Counted from the first letter of the stretch, positions 17,451 through 27,100 are shown. The stretch: DNA of 64,000 nt from Enterococcus faecalis 13-SD-W-01 (GCA_000415185.1 KE351649.1:1-64000), one strand, 5' to 3'. Translations and numbers: made by a program. The notes: a model not told the origin generated them from the letters alone.

Positions 17451-18655
17451 CGATCCCTCACATGATCCCTTATGCAGAACCGTTTTATTTTTTACTTTTA
17501 GCCATGGCACTTTCCCCGATCATTTTGTCTTTATTGATTCGTGGAAAAAGATTGCCTTTATATCAAACAGCAGTCACCCTATTCTTTTTATTCATTAGTT
17601 TTGGCGGGACCTATTGGATACAAGGTGTAACACTCGTTGCTTATATCCTTTGGCAAACTGCACTTGTGTGGCTCTATTTTATTCTTCGGCAAAGGAAAAA
17701 TCAGTCAGTCTACTACTTTTTAGCTGTTATTTTAGCAATTGCTCCTTTGATCCTAGTGAAAGTAATGCCTTTCTTTGACAAAGATAAAGCTTCACTCATT
17801 GGTTTTTTAGGTATTTCCTACTTAACATTTAAAGCAGTTCAAATGCTGATTGAAATAAAAGATGGATTGATCAAATCGTATCAACCCTTCCGCTATATTC
17901 AATTCCTGCTTTTTTTCCCAACGATTTCTTCTGGTCCGATTGATCGGTACCGAAGATTTGAAGCAGACCAATTGATGCCTCCTGATCCTGACAAATATGT
18001 CGTTTTACTAGGTAAAGGAATCCAAAATATTTTTATAGGTTTTTTGTACAAATTTATTATTGGTTATCATCTTGGTCAACTACTGCTTCCAGTACTCCAA
18101 GAGATGTCACTGCAGCATGGCGGAATCTCTTGGTCATTGGTTGGTTATATGTATGTCTATAGTCTGTACTTGTTTTTTGATTTTGCGGGATATAGTTTGT
18201 TTGCAATCGGTACGAGTTATCTGATGGGTTATGAAACACCAATCAATTTCAACAAACCATTTTTATCTTGGAACATCAAAGAATTTTGGAATCGCTGGCA
18301 TATGTCATTGTCCTTCTGGTTCCGTGATTACGTCTATATGCGTTTGATGTTTTTCTTGATAAAGAAAAAAATATTCAAAAGTAAAGTTGTTGCGTCGAAT
18401 ATCGGTTATTTCGCTTTATTTCTTTTAATGGGCGTCTGGCATGGATTGACATGGTATTACATCGCATATGGTCTTTATCATGCTTGCTTGATTTGTTTCA
18501 CTGATGCTTGGCTGCGCTTCAAGAAAAAACATAAAAAACAATTACCTTCAAATAAATTTACCCATGGCTTGGCAATCTTCTTTACCTTCCAAGCTGTCTG
18601 TTTCAGCCTCCTGATTTTTTCAGGATTTTTAGACAAACTTTTTTTTACAAATTAA
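17447..18655 (+). CDS. dltB: Membrane-bound O-acyltransferase DltB
   Basis: 402 residues, about eleven membrane segments, MBOAT family. The catalytic His lies in MGVWHGLTWYYIAYG, and the RWHMSLSFWFRDYVY stretch is the other family signature. DltB takes D-Ala from DltC on the inside and moves it toward lipoteichoic acid with DltX and DltD. Start overlaps the dltA stop. Confidence 0.95.
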   Translation: MTIPHMIPYAEPFYFLLLAMALSPIILSLLIRGKRLPLYQTAVTLFFLFISFGGTYWIQGVTLVAYILWQTALVWLYFILRQRKNQSVYYFLAVILAIAPLILVKVMPFFDKDKASLIGFLGISYLTFKAVQMLIEIKDGLIKSYQPFRYIQFLLFFPTISSGPIDRYRRFEADQLMPPDPDKYVVLLGKGIQNIFIGFLYKFIIGYHLGQLLLPVLQEMSLQHGGISWSLVGYMYVYSLYLFFDFAGYSLFAIGTSYLMGYETPINFNKPFLSWNIKEFWNRWHMSLSFWFRDYVYMRLMFFLIKKKIFKSKVVASNIGYFALFLLMGVWHGLTWYYIAYGLYHACLICFTDAWLRFKKKHKKQLPSNKFTHGLAIFFTFQAVCFSLLIFSGFLDKLFFTN

Positions 18656-18691
18656 TCAACTAATCATATAAAAATTAAGGAGAGATTACAC

Positions 18692-18925
18692 ATGGAAGAA
18701 CAAATTTTAACTATTTTAGAAGAAATCACAGGAACAGATGAAGTAAGAAATAACAGAGATATCCACTTATTTGATGAAGGACTTCTTGATTCTTTAGCTT
18801 CTGTCGAATTATTTGTTGAACTAGATGGACAATTAGACGTCCAAGTCCCAGTTTCTGAATTTGACAGAGAGGAATGGGGTACGCCTGATAAAATCATTGA
18901 ACAAGTAGCAGCTCTGAAAGGTTAA
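18692..18925 (+). CDS. dltC: D-alanyl carrier protein DltC
   Basis: 77 residues, acidic, with Ser34 in [10 protein letters not shown] as the 4'-phosphopantetheine site. Carries activated D-Ala from DltA to DltB. AAGGAGAG precedes the ATG, and dltD begins 3 bases after the stop. Confidence 0.95.
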   Translation: MEEQILTILEEITGTDEVRNNRDIHLFDEGLLDSLASVELFVELDGQLDVQVPVSEFDREEWGTPDKIIEQVAALKG

Positions 18926-18928
18926 GTT

Positions 18929-20185
18929 ATGAAAAAGAAACTTTTCGCGATTTTTGGACCAATCGTTGTCGCTTTCGGTCTGCTCGCTGTCTTTTTTACA
19001 TCTCCTTACCGTCTAGACACTTACAATCCTGAAGTCATCAAACGTGCTTCAGCTTCAATGTCAGAAAGTGTGCTTGAAGGGGATGTAATCAAGAATAGAG
19101 CTTTGGCCGAAAAAGAATATGTTCCCTTTTTCGGCTCGAGTGAATTGAGCAGAATCAGCCCTTTGCACCCTACTCCTTTAGCTGAAAAATATAAACGCGG
19201 CTACACGCCATTCTTACTTGGCGCCCCTGGAACACAATCATTGATCCTCTCAATGATGATGGGCTCAACAGGAGAGATATTAAAAAATAAAAAAGTCATC
19301 GTCGTTCTTTCCCCTCAATGGTTTGGGAAAAATGGTTTGTCCGCTAATTCTTTTGACAAACGTTCGTCTGAACTTCAAATCTATGACTGGTTGTTCTCAT
19401 TGAAAAAAATTACTTCTGCTGATCGTTATTTCGTCAAAAGATTATTGGATTATCCCAAGATAAATACCAATATTTCATTAAAAACGATTTTAGAAAACAT
19501 AGAAAAAGGTCTCACACCTTCTGCCGAAAGCCTGAGCTACCAAAAACTTCAATGGAATATGCTCAAGCGAGAGGATGAGATTTTTAGCAATATCGGTATA
19601 GAAAACAAGCAAAAAATCATTGATCAATCTGTTGATCTTTTGCCAAATGAATACCAAGAAAAAACGCTGATACAGTTAGCAAATGAAATCGGTAAAAAAG
19701 AAACAAGCAATAATCCCTATGGTTTGAAAAACAGCAATTTTAATGGCCTTAAGGGTCATCTAGAGAAATTGAAAGATTCCGATAAAAATCAAGATTATCG
19801 TTTTTCACCAGAGTTTTCTGATTTCCAATTAATTTTGGATCAACTGGCAAAAAATCATTCAGAAGCATTGTTTATCATTCCGCCTGTTAATGGAAAATGG
19901 CATAACTATACGAAACTATCTCATCCAATGATGCAAGAGTTTGCTAAGAAGATAAAATACCAATTAAATAGTCAAGGTTTCAATCATATTGCTGATTTTA
20001 CTGACCAAGCTGACACTGATTATTTCATGGAAGATGCGATCCATTTAGGTTGGAGAGGCTGGTTGGCTGCTGATCAAGCAATCAGGCCATTCCTTGAAGA
20101 TGAGCAAAAGCCAAGCACTTACAAGATGGATAGTTCTTTCTATAGTAAAGATTGGCAGCAATTAGAACCAAGTAAATTAAAATAA
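18929..20185 (+). CDS. dltD: D-alanyl transfer protein DltD
   Basis: 418 residues. An N-terminal membrane anchor (about 7-25) is followed by an extracellular SGNH-like domain: FFGSSELSR holds the catalytic Ser, and the C-terminal DAIHLGWRGW holds the Asp/His pair. It transfers D-Ala to teichoic acid on the outer face, lowering surface negative charge and sensitivity to cationic peptides. Last gene of the operon. Confidence 0.95.
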   Translation: MKKKLFAIFGPIVVAFGLLAVFFTSPYRLDTYNPEVIKRASASMSESVLEGDVIKNRALAEKEYVPFFGSSELSRISPLHPTPLAEKYKRGYTPFLLGAPGTQSLILSMMMGSTGEILKNKKVIVVLSPQWFGKNGLSANSFDKRSSELQIYDWLFSLKKITSADRYFVKRLLDYPKINTNISLKTILENIEKGLTPSAESLSYQKLQWNMLKREDEIFSNIGIENKQKIIDQSVDLLPNEYQEKTLIQLANEIGKKETSNNPYGLKNSNFNGLKGHLEKLKDSDKNQDYRFSPEFSDFQLILDQLAKNHSEALFIIPPVNGKWHNYTKLSHPMMQEFAKKIKYQLNSQGFNHIADFTDQADTDYFMEDAIHLGWRGWLAADQAIRPFLEDEQKPSTYKMDSSFYSKDWQQLEPSKLK

Positions 20186-20193
20186 ATCATTTG

Positions 20194-20223
20194 ACCGGCT
20201 AGATAATACTAGCCGGTTTTTTT
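20194..20223 (+). terminator. Terminator of the dlt operon
   Basis: ACCGGCTAG ... CTAGCCGGT stem followed by seven T, just after dltD. Confidence 0.92.
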
Positions 20224-20247
20224 GCTGTAAACTTTCCGAAACATAAG

Positions 20248-20281
20248 AAAAGACCAAGCGCTTGATACGCTCGGTCTTTTT
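20248..20281. terminator. Terminator of the 20307-20945 gene
   Basis: AAAAGACCAAGCG ... CGCTCGGTCTTTTT hairpin with A and T runs. It serves the minus-strand gene that ends at 20307 and may back up dlt termination. Confidence 0.85.
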
Positions 20282-20306
20282 ATCAAAAATAAATAATTGC
20301 TGTTCG

Positions 20307-20945
20307 CTAAACACTTAGTTCCGTATACGGATACTTCAATTTGACCAGCTCGATGATCATTCGCAATTCTTCCAGGTTTTCTGGAAATTCCGGATCAAAA
20401 ACCTTGCTGTGACGGCCGATTCCACCATTATCGATCAGCCGATAAATACGATTCCAATCCATGAACTGTTCGATTGTCTGAAAATTGCTGATCGGATAGC
20501 CGCCGCTGTCCAAAATCTCACTCACACGAAAAGCAAGATAGGCACTGTCGATCACATATTCTTTCCTTTTGCTATTTTCAGGATTCTTTACGACAAGTAC
20601 TTTGCTTGGCTGATGTTTCAAGCTCCATTCCAGTAAAAGAAAAAAAGCATCCATTCGATAGGATTCTTCAAATAACCGAAATGCCGTATCTGAACGTCTG
20701 AAAAGCAGCGGAATCAAGTATTTTCGTTTATAGATCAGCATAGGTGCACGTTCAACTGAGCACTCTAAATAACGATTAAGATATCCCGTACCGACATAAT
20801 TGCCTAAACGATATCCTTCTACCCCGTATTTTGCGTATTGTTGTGCTAATTGCGAACAATCAGAAATATTGACGGAAAGTTCTTCCACTTTTTGGTAACC
20901 GCTTAAAATACGCTGAAAAGGTTCTAGAATAATTTTTGCTTCCAT
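20307..20945 (-). CDS. Hypothetical protein, 212 residues
   Basis: Soluble, helical protein with no membrane segment and no motif I recognise. The context (single gene, own terminator, GGGGAAG before the ATG) supports a real gene. The downstream neighbour is the dlt operon and the upstream one yebC, neither suggesting a function. Confidence 0.6.
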   Translation of the reverse strand: MEAKIILEPFQRILSGYQKVEELSVNISDCSQLAQQYAKYGVEGYRLGNYVGTGYLNRYLECSVERAPMLIYKRKYLIPLLFRRSDTAFRLFEESYRMDAFFLLLEWSLKHQPSKVLVVKNPENSKRKEYVIDSAYLAFRVSEILDSGGYPISNFQTIEQFMDWNRIYRLIDNGGIGRHSKVFDPEFPENLEELRMIIELVKLKYPYTELSV

Positions 20946-21062
20946 ATCTGCTTCCCCACTTCTAATGCACTTTCTATTTCTATCATACCACAGGTGTAAA
21001 ATAGAAGGGAAATCAAATCAGAGAAAAAAGTGAAATTTTGTTGTTTGAACAGCCTCTTTTCG

Positions 21063-21154
21063 AAAAAAAAGAAGCCGAGACCCGTATACGTCTCGAAAGG
21101 TTTGATCAAGAATCAAACCTTTCGAAATCCACACGATGATCTCGCTTCTTTTTA
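21063..21154. terminator. Nested inverted repeat downstream of yebC
   Basis: An inner perfect 14-base inverted repeat (TCGAAAGGTTTGAT / ATCAAACCTTTCGA, loop five bases) lies inside outer arms rich in AGAAGC(C)GAGA / TCTCGCTTCT with terminal A and T runs. It can act as a terminator for yebC on the minus strand. The double structure is longer than a usual terminator. Confidence 0.7.
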
Positions 21155-21177
21155 TTTTCGATAACTGCTCAGACTAT

Positions 21178-21897
21178 TTAGTCTTCCAATTCTACGTTAT
21201 GGAAAACATTTTGTACATCTTCTAAGTCTTCTAATGTATCGATGAGTTTTTCAAATTTTTCCAAATCTTCGCCTGTCAATGTTACTTCATTTTGAGCAAT
21301 CATTTGGATCTCAGCGATTGAAAATTCAGTGATGCCTTTTTCTTTTAAAGCTTCTTGGATATTGTGGAAATCACTTACTTCTCCATAAACGATGATTTGA
21401 TCGTCTTCTTCAAGTACGTCGCGAACATCGATGTCTTTTTCCATCAAGTACTCAAGGATCTCATCTGCGTCATCGCCTTTAAAGCCAAAAATAGCAGTAT
21501 TATCAAACATGTAAGAAACAGCACCAGAAACACCCATGTTCCCACCGTTTTTACCAAATGCAGCACGTACATCTGCTGCAGTGCGGTTTACATTGTTTGT
21601 CAATGTATCAACGATGATCATTGAACCATTTGGACCAAATCCTTCATAACGCAATTCAGAATAAGTTTCATCTCCTGAACCTTTTGCTTTCTCGATTGCT
21701 CGGTCAATGATGTGTTTCGGTACATTATAGGTTTTAGCGCGTTCGATGACGAAACGTAATTTTTGGTTAGCATGTGGGTCAGGATCACCTGATTTCGCTG
21801 CCGCATAAATTTCGATTCCGAATTTAGCATAAATTCGACTGTTGTTTGCATCTTTTGCAGTTTTCTTTGCTACAATATTTGCCCATTTACGACCCAT
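21178..21897 (-). CDS. YebC/PmpR family protein
   Basis: 239 residues with the family start [17 protein letters not shown], the [17 protein letters not shown] segment and an acidic C-terminal domain. The family was described as DNA-binding regulators, and more recent work links members to translation of proline-rich stretches. Length and sequence are normal. GAAGTGAGA precedes the ATG. Single gene with its own terminator. Confidence 0.9.
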   Translation of the reverse strand: MGRKWANIVAKKTAKDANNSRIYAKFGIEIYAAAKSGDPDPHANQKLRFVIERAKTYNVPKHIIDRAIEKAKGSGDETYSELRYEGFGPNGSMIIVDTLTNNVNRTAADVRAAFGKNGGNMGVSGAVSYMFDNTAIFGFKGDDADEILEYLMEKDIDVRDVLEEDDQIIVYGEVSDFHNIQEALKEKGITEFSIAEIQMIAQNEVTLTGEDLEKFEKLIDTLEDLEDVQNVFHNVELED

Positions 21898-22013
21898 ATT
21901 CTCACTTCGCTTTCTTTTGTTTAGTTGTTTCGCAACGCAAAAACGTCCTGTTCCATTATACTTGTGAATAGCCTTTCTGTGAAGCTTTTTTTATTGGAAT
22001 CTTTGTCAGAAGC

Positions 22014-23186
22014 TCATTGTTCGTTTTCTTTTGGATAACGAAGCGGTATCCGGCCAAAATTTTGTTCCGGTATCTGTTTTTTCGGCATTGCGTAGAGTTT
22101 ATCGCTTTTGATCAGGAGATTTGCTTCGTTGGCTTCTTTCTTGCCTATTCGAGTCAAAATAGGCGCCTCTTTTTTTTCTTTCAAAAATCGTTGGCCTGCT
22201 TTAGTGAAACCTAAGATGTTCAGGTACGTTTTTTCTTGCTGTTCTTGGATATGTTGAGAAGTAATATTCAACAAGACATAACAAGCTAGCCTTTGTAACC
22301 TTGTTCGTGTGTATCGCTTTGTTTTTACTTGGTCAAGAAATGCTTCAAAATTTTCTGCTCTCGCAGCAGCCTGTTTCAAACGTGTTTCGATTCCTTCACT
22401 CATTTGATAAATGTCTGTTAACTCATTTTTTTCGGAGGCAAGGAGCTGATAGCGCAGAAACGGCCAGTAATCTTCCCAAGTCTGGCGCGGATTTGCAAGC
22501 AAATCTTCATAGGTTTGAAGCGGTACAGTCTCTTTGAACGGCCGCTGTTCGCTCACGGCTTTTCTGATAGCCGTGGCGCTTGCGATATGTTCATGTCGGA
22601 TTTCCTGATCATGATAATCAGCATTTTTTCGGTGAAGCGGAAAAAGTTTCATCGGCTGTTTGATTTTCGCATTTTCTTTTGCATAGCTCAAGGCCAATAT
22701 TTGATTGGGTGAAGAAAAATCGATGGTTTCGCCTGACCAATTTTCTTGGAAAATCTGAGTCATTTTTTCAGGATAACTTTGTCCAGTCTCTCCGATTTTT
22801 TGGTATTCTTGCTGAATGAATGAATCATTTTCCAACGCCCAAGTGCCAAATGCTTCATAATCGAATTGTTCGCTGCCTTCTGTACCAAAACATAACGCAT
22901 CACAGTTTAAAGCTTCCAATAATTTGATTCCGCCCCGAGCAAAATAATCTGCCGGCTGCACTGCCCATTCAGGTGGCAATTCCACCACGATGTCAACACC
23001 GTTTTGCAGCGCTTGACCAGCTCTTTGCCATTTATCTAAAATAGCTGGCTCGCCCCGTTGCAAAAAATTCCCGCTCATGACAGCAATCACTACTTCTGCT
23101 CCTGTTTTCTTTCGTGCCATTTCTGCATGATAGGCATGGCCATTATGGAAAGGATTGTATTCTACGATGATCCCGCAGCTTTTCAT
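22014..23186 (-). CDS. tmcAL: tRNA(Met) cytidine acetate ligase TmcAL (YlbM)
   Basis: 390 residues. The N-terminal nucleotidyltransferase-like domain has GIIVEYNPFHNGHAYH (HxGH-type motif) and FLQRGEPAILDKW; a second family block is SATAIRK. The Bacillus enzyme uses acetate and ATP to form N4-acetylcytidine at the wobble position of elongator tRNA-Met. The ATG at 23186, preceded by GGAGG, gives the family N-terminus; the frame stays open further upstream without a better start. Confidence 0.88.
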   Translation of the reverse strand: MKSCGIIVEYNPFHNGHAYHAEMARKKTGAEVVIAVMSGNFLQRGEPAILDKWQRAGQALQNGVDIVVELPPEWAVQPADYFARGGIKLLEALNCDALCFGTEGSEQFDYEAFGTWALENDSFIQQEYQKIGETGQSYPEKMTQIFQENWSGETIDFSSPNQILALSYAKENAKIKQPMKLFPLHRKNADYHDQEIRHEHIASATAIRKAVSEQRPFKETVPLQTYEDLLANPRQTWEDYWPFLRYQLLASEKNELTDIYQMSEGIETRLKQAAARAENFEAFLDQVKTKRYTRTRLQRLACYVLLNITSQHIQEQQEKTYLNILGFTKAGQRFLKEKKEAPILTRIGKKEANEANLLIKSDKLYAMPKKQIPEQNFGRIPLRYPKENEQ

Positions 23187-23270
23187 CTCCTTCACCTCCA
23201 CTTTTTTTCTAAGTAAAAAAGCCTGTGACAAGTGCCAACCAGACTTTTTGGATAAATAGGAACAAAACAC

Positions 23271-23308
23271 ATTTGCCGCAACCGCTGAAGTTGAACAAAT
23301 GTGTCTGC
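23271..23308 (-). terminator. Intrinsic terminator after the methyltransferase gene
   Basis: On the minus strand: CAGACACATTTG ... CAAATGTGTTTTG. A second, weaker hairpin (AGTCTGG ... CACAGGCTTTTTT) follows at about 23215-23255. Confidence 0.7.
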
Positions 23309-23311
23309 CGT

Positions 23312-24049
23312 TTATTTTTGAGCAACGAAAAACCAGCGTCTTGTCTCTTCATTTGGTTCTTCTTCGGTAAAATCACCATAAGCAGAAACAGATGAAAAGC
23401 CGCTATTTTCCAGCATTCTCAAATAATTATCCATCGTATATGTTCGTTCTGCATGCAGTTCATCGCGACGAATAAATAATTCCGACTGTTCAGGATCTTT
23501 GATAAAAAATGTCAAAAAGTGTTCAATGCTGTTTTGTTCTTCTCCTTTGTAGCTGTCCCACAGAAACGCAAATTCTTCCGTTTGGTAATGATAGCTGTAT
23601 TCAGGAAAAACTTCATTGATCTGGTACATGGAATGAACATCGAAAATGAACGTTCCCTCTTCCTCTAATGCTTGGTAGACCTCGTCAAATACTTGTTGGA
23701 CTTCTTGTTCATTTTTCATATAACACAATGAATCAGAGAAGGAAGTAATTGCTTGGTATTGGCCAACTTCAGACAGATCCAGCATATTTCCTTCAACAAA
23801 TTGGATCGATACTTCTTCTTCAAACGCTCGTTGACTTGCCATCATCAGCATTTCTTCTGATAGATCAAGACCTGTCACATCGTATCCGTCTTTTGCAAAA
23901 GAAACAGCTAAAGCACCGGTTCCGCAAGCTAATTCTAAAATATTCTTTGTACCTTCAGGCAAATGCTTCTTGGAAAAAGCGAGCCATTTCTCGTACAATC
24001 CTTCGTCCATGACTTCATCATAGACAAAAGCGAATGTTTCGTAAGACAT
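23312..24049 (-). CDS. Class I SAM-dependent methyltransferase (YqeM-like)
   Basis: 245 residues. Motif I ILELACGTGALAVSFA and the following YDVTGLDLSEEML identify the SAM-binding fold. Position directly after rsfS in the yqe cluster matches YqeM of Bacillus. Substrate unknown. The ATG at 24049 overlaps the rsfS stop region (TAGGATG), suggesting coupled translation. The frame is open further upstream but inside rsfS. Confidence 0.85.
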   Translation of the reverse strand: MSYETFAFVYDEVMDEGLYEKWLAFSKKHLPEGTKNILELACGTGALAVSFAKDGYDVTGLDLSEEMLMMASQRAFEEEVSIQFVEGNMLDLSEVGQYQAITSFSDSLCYMKNEQEVQQVFDEVYQALEEEGTFIFDVHSMYQINEVFPEYSYHYQTEEFAFLWDSYKGEEQNSIEHFLTFFIKDPEQSELFIRRDELHAERTYTMDNYLRMLENSGFSSVSAYGDFTEEEPNEETRRWFFVAQK

Positions 24050-24050
24050 C

Positions 24051-24410
24051 CTAATCCATCCATTCGTGAAGATCAACAAGCGGTGCATCGGACCAAAGTT
24101 TTTCTAAGTTGTAGAAACTTCTTTCAGACGCATGGAATACATGGACGATTACGTCGCCAAGATCGATCAAGATCCATTTGCCGCCTTCTTTTCCTTCGAT
24201 TCGGTTTACTTCTACCTTGTTTTCTTCTTCTTTTTCAATGATTTCTTCAGTGATTGCATTTAATTGACGTTCACTATTTGCTGAACAAATCACAAAATAA
24301 TCTGCTAAAAGCGATACTTCGCGTACATCTAATGCTAAAATGTCTTCTGCTCGTTTTGAATCGGCTGCTTTTACAGCGATTTCCAATATTTTTTTACTAT
24401 CTATGATAAT
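24051..24410 (-). CDS. rsfS: Ribosomal silencing factor RsfS
   Basis: About 119 residues, Iojap/YbeB family: RAEDILALDVREVSLLADYFVICSA is the conserved core. RsfS binds ribosomal protein uL14 and blocks subunit joining when nutrients are short. Start choice is unusual: a strong AAAGGAGG is followed by ATT (24410), ATC (24407) and ATA (24404), with no ATG, GTG or TTG at a workable distance. A TTG at 24446 is in frame but has no binding site and lies inside yqeK. I place the start at ATT, with ATC equally possible. Confidence 0.85.
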   Translation of the reverse strand: MIIDSKKILEIAVKAADSKRAEDILALDVREVSLLADYFVICSANSERQLNAITEEIIEKEEENKVEVNRIEGKEGGKWILIDLGDVIVHVFHASERSFYNLEKLWSDAPLVDLHEWMD

Positions 24411-24424
24411 GCTCCTCCTTTTAT

Positions 24425-25015
24425 CTATCTCTTGCCGGCGACCCAATAATTATATGTCTCGATCGTTTTTGGATAGATTTGCTGCTCATTTTCTAAAAGA
24501 TGCAGCAATGTATGTTTTGTTTCGAAAGCAACCGCATCGTCTAAACTGCTCATTGCGATTTCTCTTGCATCTTTGACCCCAGGAAAAGTTCTTCCAGGTT
24601 CAATATAATCTGCTACATAAATGATTTTATCTAAGACAGACATTTCGGCAGCACCGGTTGTATGAACACGGATTGCTTGTAAAATCTCCTCATCCGTGAT
24701 GCCTAATTCACGTTCAACAAACGATGCACCAACTAGTCCATGCCAAATCGCATTGCCGTAGTTCAAAAGTTCTGGATCATATCCATCTCGATTGATCACC
24801 ATAATGAATTCATCATCTGGACGTTCTTTTGCATAGTCATGAGTAAGTGCAGCGATACTTGCCTTTTCAGGCGAAGCACCGTACTTTTCTGCTAAAGCAA
24901 CAGCAGCTTCTTCAACACCTAATACATGTTTGAATCGCTGTTCGCTCATCCGCATCTGCACTTTTTGAAGCAGCATCTCCCGGGAGTAAGCTGTGTATGA
25001 TTGGTTATAATCCAT
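24425..25015 (-). CDS. yqeK: HD-domain hydrolase YqeK (diadenosine tetraphosphatase)
   Basis: 196 residues with the HD-domain metal ligands: RFKHVLGV, the HD pair in ALTHDYAKE, and downstream His residues in IWHGLVGA and RVHTTG. YqeK proteins hydrolyse Ap4A symmetrically. The start overlaps the end of nadD by 11 bases, the usual arrangement in Firmicutes. Confidence 0.88.
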   Translation of the reverse strand: MDYNQSYTAYSREMLLQKVQMRMSEQRFKHVLGVEEAAVALAEKYGASPEKASIAALTHDYAKERPDDEFIMVINRDGYDPELLNYGNAIWHGLVGASFVERELGITDEEILQAIRVHTTGAAEMSVLDKIIYVADYIEPGRTFPGVKDAREIAMSSLDDAVAFETKHTLLHLLENEQQIYPKTIETYNYWVAGKR

Positions 25016-25652
25016 TTTGATACAACCCCTCTTTTTCGATATATTCGATCACTTTGTCAGGAACGAGATAACGGACAGAGCAGCCTTGGCTGATTTTTTC
25101 ACGGATTTTCGTTGAGCTGATTTCCAGCATCGGAACATCTACCCAGATAACAGGATAAGGTGTATCCATCTCATAACCTGGACGTTTGATCCCAACAAAA
25201 TTGACCATTTGTGCTAATTCATCGATTTTATGCCATTTCGGCAAGTACTCGACCATGTCGCCGCCAATAATAAAGTAATAATCAGTGTCAGGATTTTTTT
25301 GCGTCAGAGCCTTCATCGTATCGTAAGTATAACTTTTCCCGCCGCGTTCCAATTCGATTGTTTCTATGGTCAAAAACGGGTTGTCTTCGATTGCTAATTC
25401 CAGCATATTCAAACGATGCTCAGCGGCGATCGTCTTTTTTTCATCCACATGAGGCGGCTGATAAGAAGGCATCAGATATACGCAATCAAGTCCTAGATTC
25501 TGTCCTGCCTGTTCAGCCATAACTAAATGGGCGATGTGTACAGGGTTAAATGTTCCTCCAAGTATCCCTACTTGTTTGCGTTTTTCAAAGAATTGCGGCA
25601 TTTCTTTCGGGAAAACGTGTGAACGGACAAATGTACTAGTTTGCGCAGACAT
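25005..25652 (-). CDS. nadD: Nicotinate-nucleotide adenylyltransferase NadD
   Basis: 215 residues. GILGGTFNPVHIAHL holds the (H/T)xGH-type nucleotide-binding motif and EISSTKIREKI the second one. Transfers AMP from ATP to nicotinate mononucleotide in NAD synthesis. The ATG at 25652 with AAGGAG upstream gives a ~25-residue leader before the core, as in other lactic acid bacteria. It starts 14 bases after yhbY. Confidence 0.92.
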   Translation of the reverse strand: MSAQTSTFVRSHVFPKEMPQFFEKRKQVGILGGTFNPVHIAHLVMAEQAGQNLGLDCVYLMPSYQPPHVDEKKTIAAEHRLNMLELAIEDNPFLTIETIELERGGKSYTYDTMKALTQKNPDTDYYFIIGGDMVEYLPKWHKIDELAQMVNFVGIKRPGYEMDTPYPVIWVDVPMLEISSTKIREKISQGCSVRYLVPDKVIEYIEKEGLYQNGL

Positions 25653-25666
25653 CTTGCTCACTCTCC

Positions 25667-25975
25667 TTAAACAGCGTTTACTTCTTTTGAGATTCTTTGG
25701 TATTTTTCTTTGCTTGATGGTTTGTACAAAACAAGGACTCTGCCAATGATCTGTACGATTTCGCATTGCACTTCGTCTTTGATGACTTGTGCAACTTCTT
25801 CAGCGATTTCGTCTGTATTTTGCAGTAAAGTCACTTTGATCAATTCTCTTTTTTCTAAAGCTTCATTTATCTGTACCAGCATTGCAGAATTGATCCCGCC
25901 TTTCCCGATTTGGAAAATGGGCTGCAAATGATGGGCTTTACTTCTTAAAAAACGTTTTTGTTTTCCTCTTAACAT
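25667..25975 (-). CDS. yhbY: RNA-binding protein YhbY (CRM domain)
   Basis: 102 residues, single CRM domain with the conserved IGKGGIN loop and a basic N-terminus (LRGKQKRFLRSKAH). Associated with assembly of the large ribosomal subunit. Member of the yqe cluster. Confidence 0.92.
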   Translation of the reverse strand: MLRGKQKRFLRSKAHHLQPIFQIGKGGINSAMLVQINEALEKRELIKVTLLQNTDEIAEEVAQVIKDEVQCEIVQIIGRVLVLYKPSSKEKYQRISKEVNAV

Positions 25976-25990
25976 ATTTATCCTTCTTCC

Positions 25991-27100
25991 TCAAATCAAT
26001 GCTTTTCGTTTGATGACATCTACGCCTTTAGGAGCCCAGCCAGCCACGACTGATGGTTCTGTGACGGTGATCCAGCCTAAACCGGCAAAAACGATATCTG
26101 TTTTTTCTTTGATCGAAAATTCAAAACGGACAAGCTCAGGGAAATCCTCGACTTCGTCAGGACGCGGCGGCTGTAATAATCCGCCTACGTGTTTTTTGTA
26201 AAAGTCATCCGCTTTTTCTAATTTCGTACGGTGAAGCGCGACATCATTCGACACATAAGCAATAAATGAGCTTCGGCTGCCGCTGATAAAATCAAATCGT
26301 GCAAGGCCGCCTAAGAATAATGTTTGTTCTGGGTTCAGCTGATAGACTTTTGGTTTGATTTCTTTGGTTGGTGCAATGATCCGTAAATCTTTGTTCCCTA
26401 AATAGTGCGCCATTTGATGGTGATGGATGATCCCTGGTGTGTCGATCAAAAAGTGTCCATCGTCTAATGGAATCTCGATTTTGTCAAGTGTCGTTCCTGG
26501 GAACTGAGAAGTCGTGATCAAGTCTTTGACGCCTGCTGTGTTTTTGATGATTTGATTGATCAATGTCGATTTCCCAACATTTGTGACACCAACCACATAA
26601 ACATCTCTTCCTTCACGATACTCTTCGATCTTTTCAAGAAGTTCAGACATCTCATGAGGTTTCTTCGCACTTGTCAGTAAAACATCGACTGGACGCAGAC
26701 CTGCTTCATGGGCACGTTCTTTCATCCATTGTGTCAATTTCGGTTTCTTCAATGATTTCGGCAGGATGTCTACTTTATTCCCTACCAGCAAAACAGGATT
26801 ATCACCGACAAAACGATGCAGTCCCGGAATCAGCGAACCGCTGAAATCAAAGATGTCTACTACGTTTACGATCAATGCGTCTTCGGTTCCTAAACTGTTC
26901 AAAAGACGTAAAAAATCATCATCTGTCAAAGAAACATCTTGGATCTCGTTGTAGTGGCGCAAACGAAAACATCTTTGGCAATAGATTTCGCCAGAAGCAA
27001 TCCCTTTTTCTAATGCTGCTTTCGGCGTATATCCCAGTTCATTTGGTTCTTCTGTTTGGATACGCGCGCCACAGCCGATACAATATAATTCTTCGTTCAT
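25991..27100 (-). CDS. yqeH: Ribosome biogenesis GTPase YqeH
   Basis: 369 residues, circularly permuted GTPase. An N-terminal zinc finger (CIGCG ... CQRC) is followed by the G4 motif GNKVDIL (about 107) before the P-loop GVTNVGKST (about 171) and DTPG. Needed for assembly of the small ribosomal subunit. Four-base overlap with yqeG. Confidence 0.93.
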   Translation of the reverse strand: MNEELYCIGCGARIQTEEPNELGYTPKAALEKGIASGEIYCQRCFRLRHYNEIQDVSLTDDDFLRLLNSLGTEDALIVNVVDIFDFSGSLIPGLHRFVGDNPVLLVGNKVDILPKSLKKPKLTQWMKERAHEAGLRPVDVLLTSAKKPHEMSELLEKIEEYREGRDVYVVGVTNVGKSTLINQIIKNTAGVKDLITTSQFPGTTLDKIEIPLDDGHFLIDTPGIIHHHQMAHYLGNKDLRIIAPTKEIKPKVYQLNPEQTLFLGGLARFDFISGSRSSFIAYVSNDVALHRTKLEKADDFYKKHVGGLLQPPRPDEVEDFPELVRFEFSIKEKTDIVFAGLGWITVTEPSVVAGWAPKGVDVIKRKALI

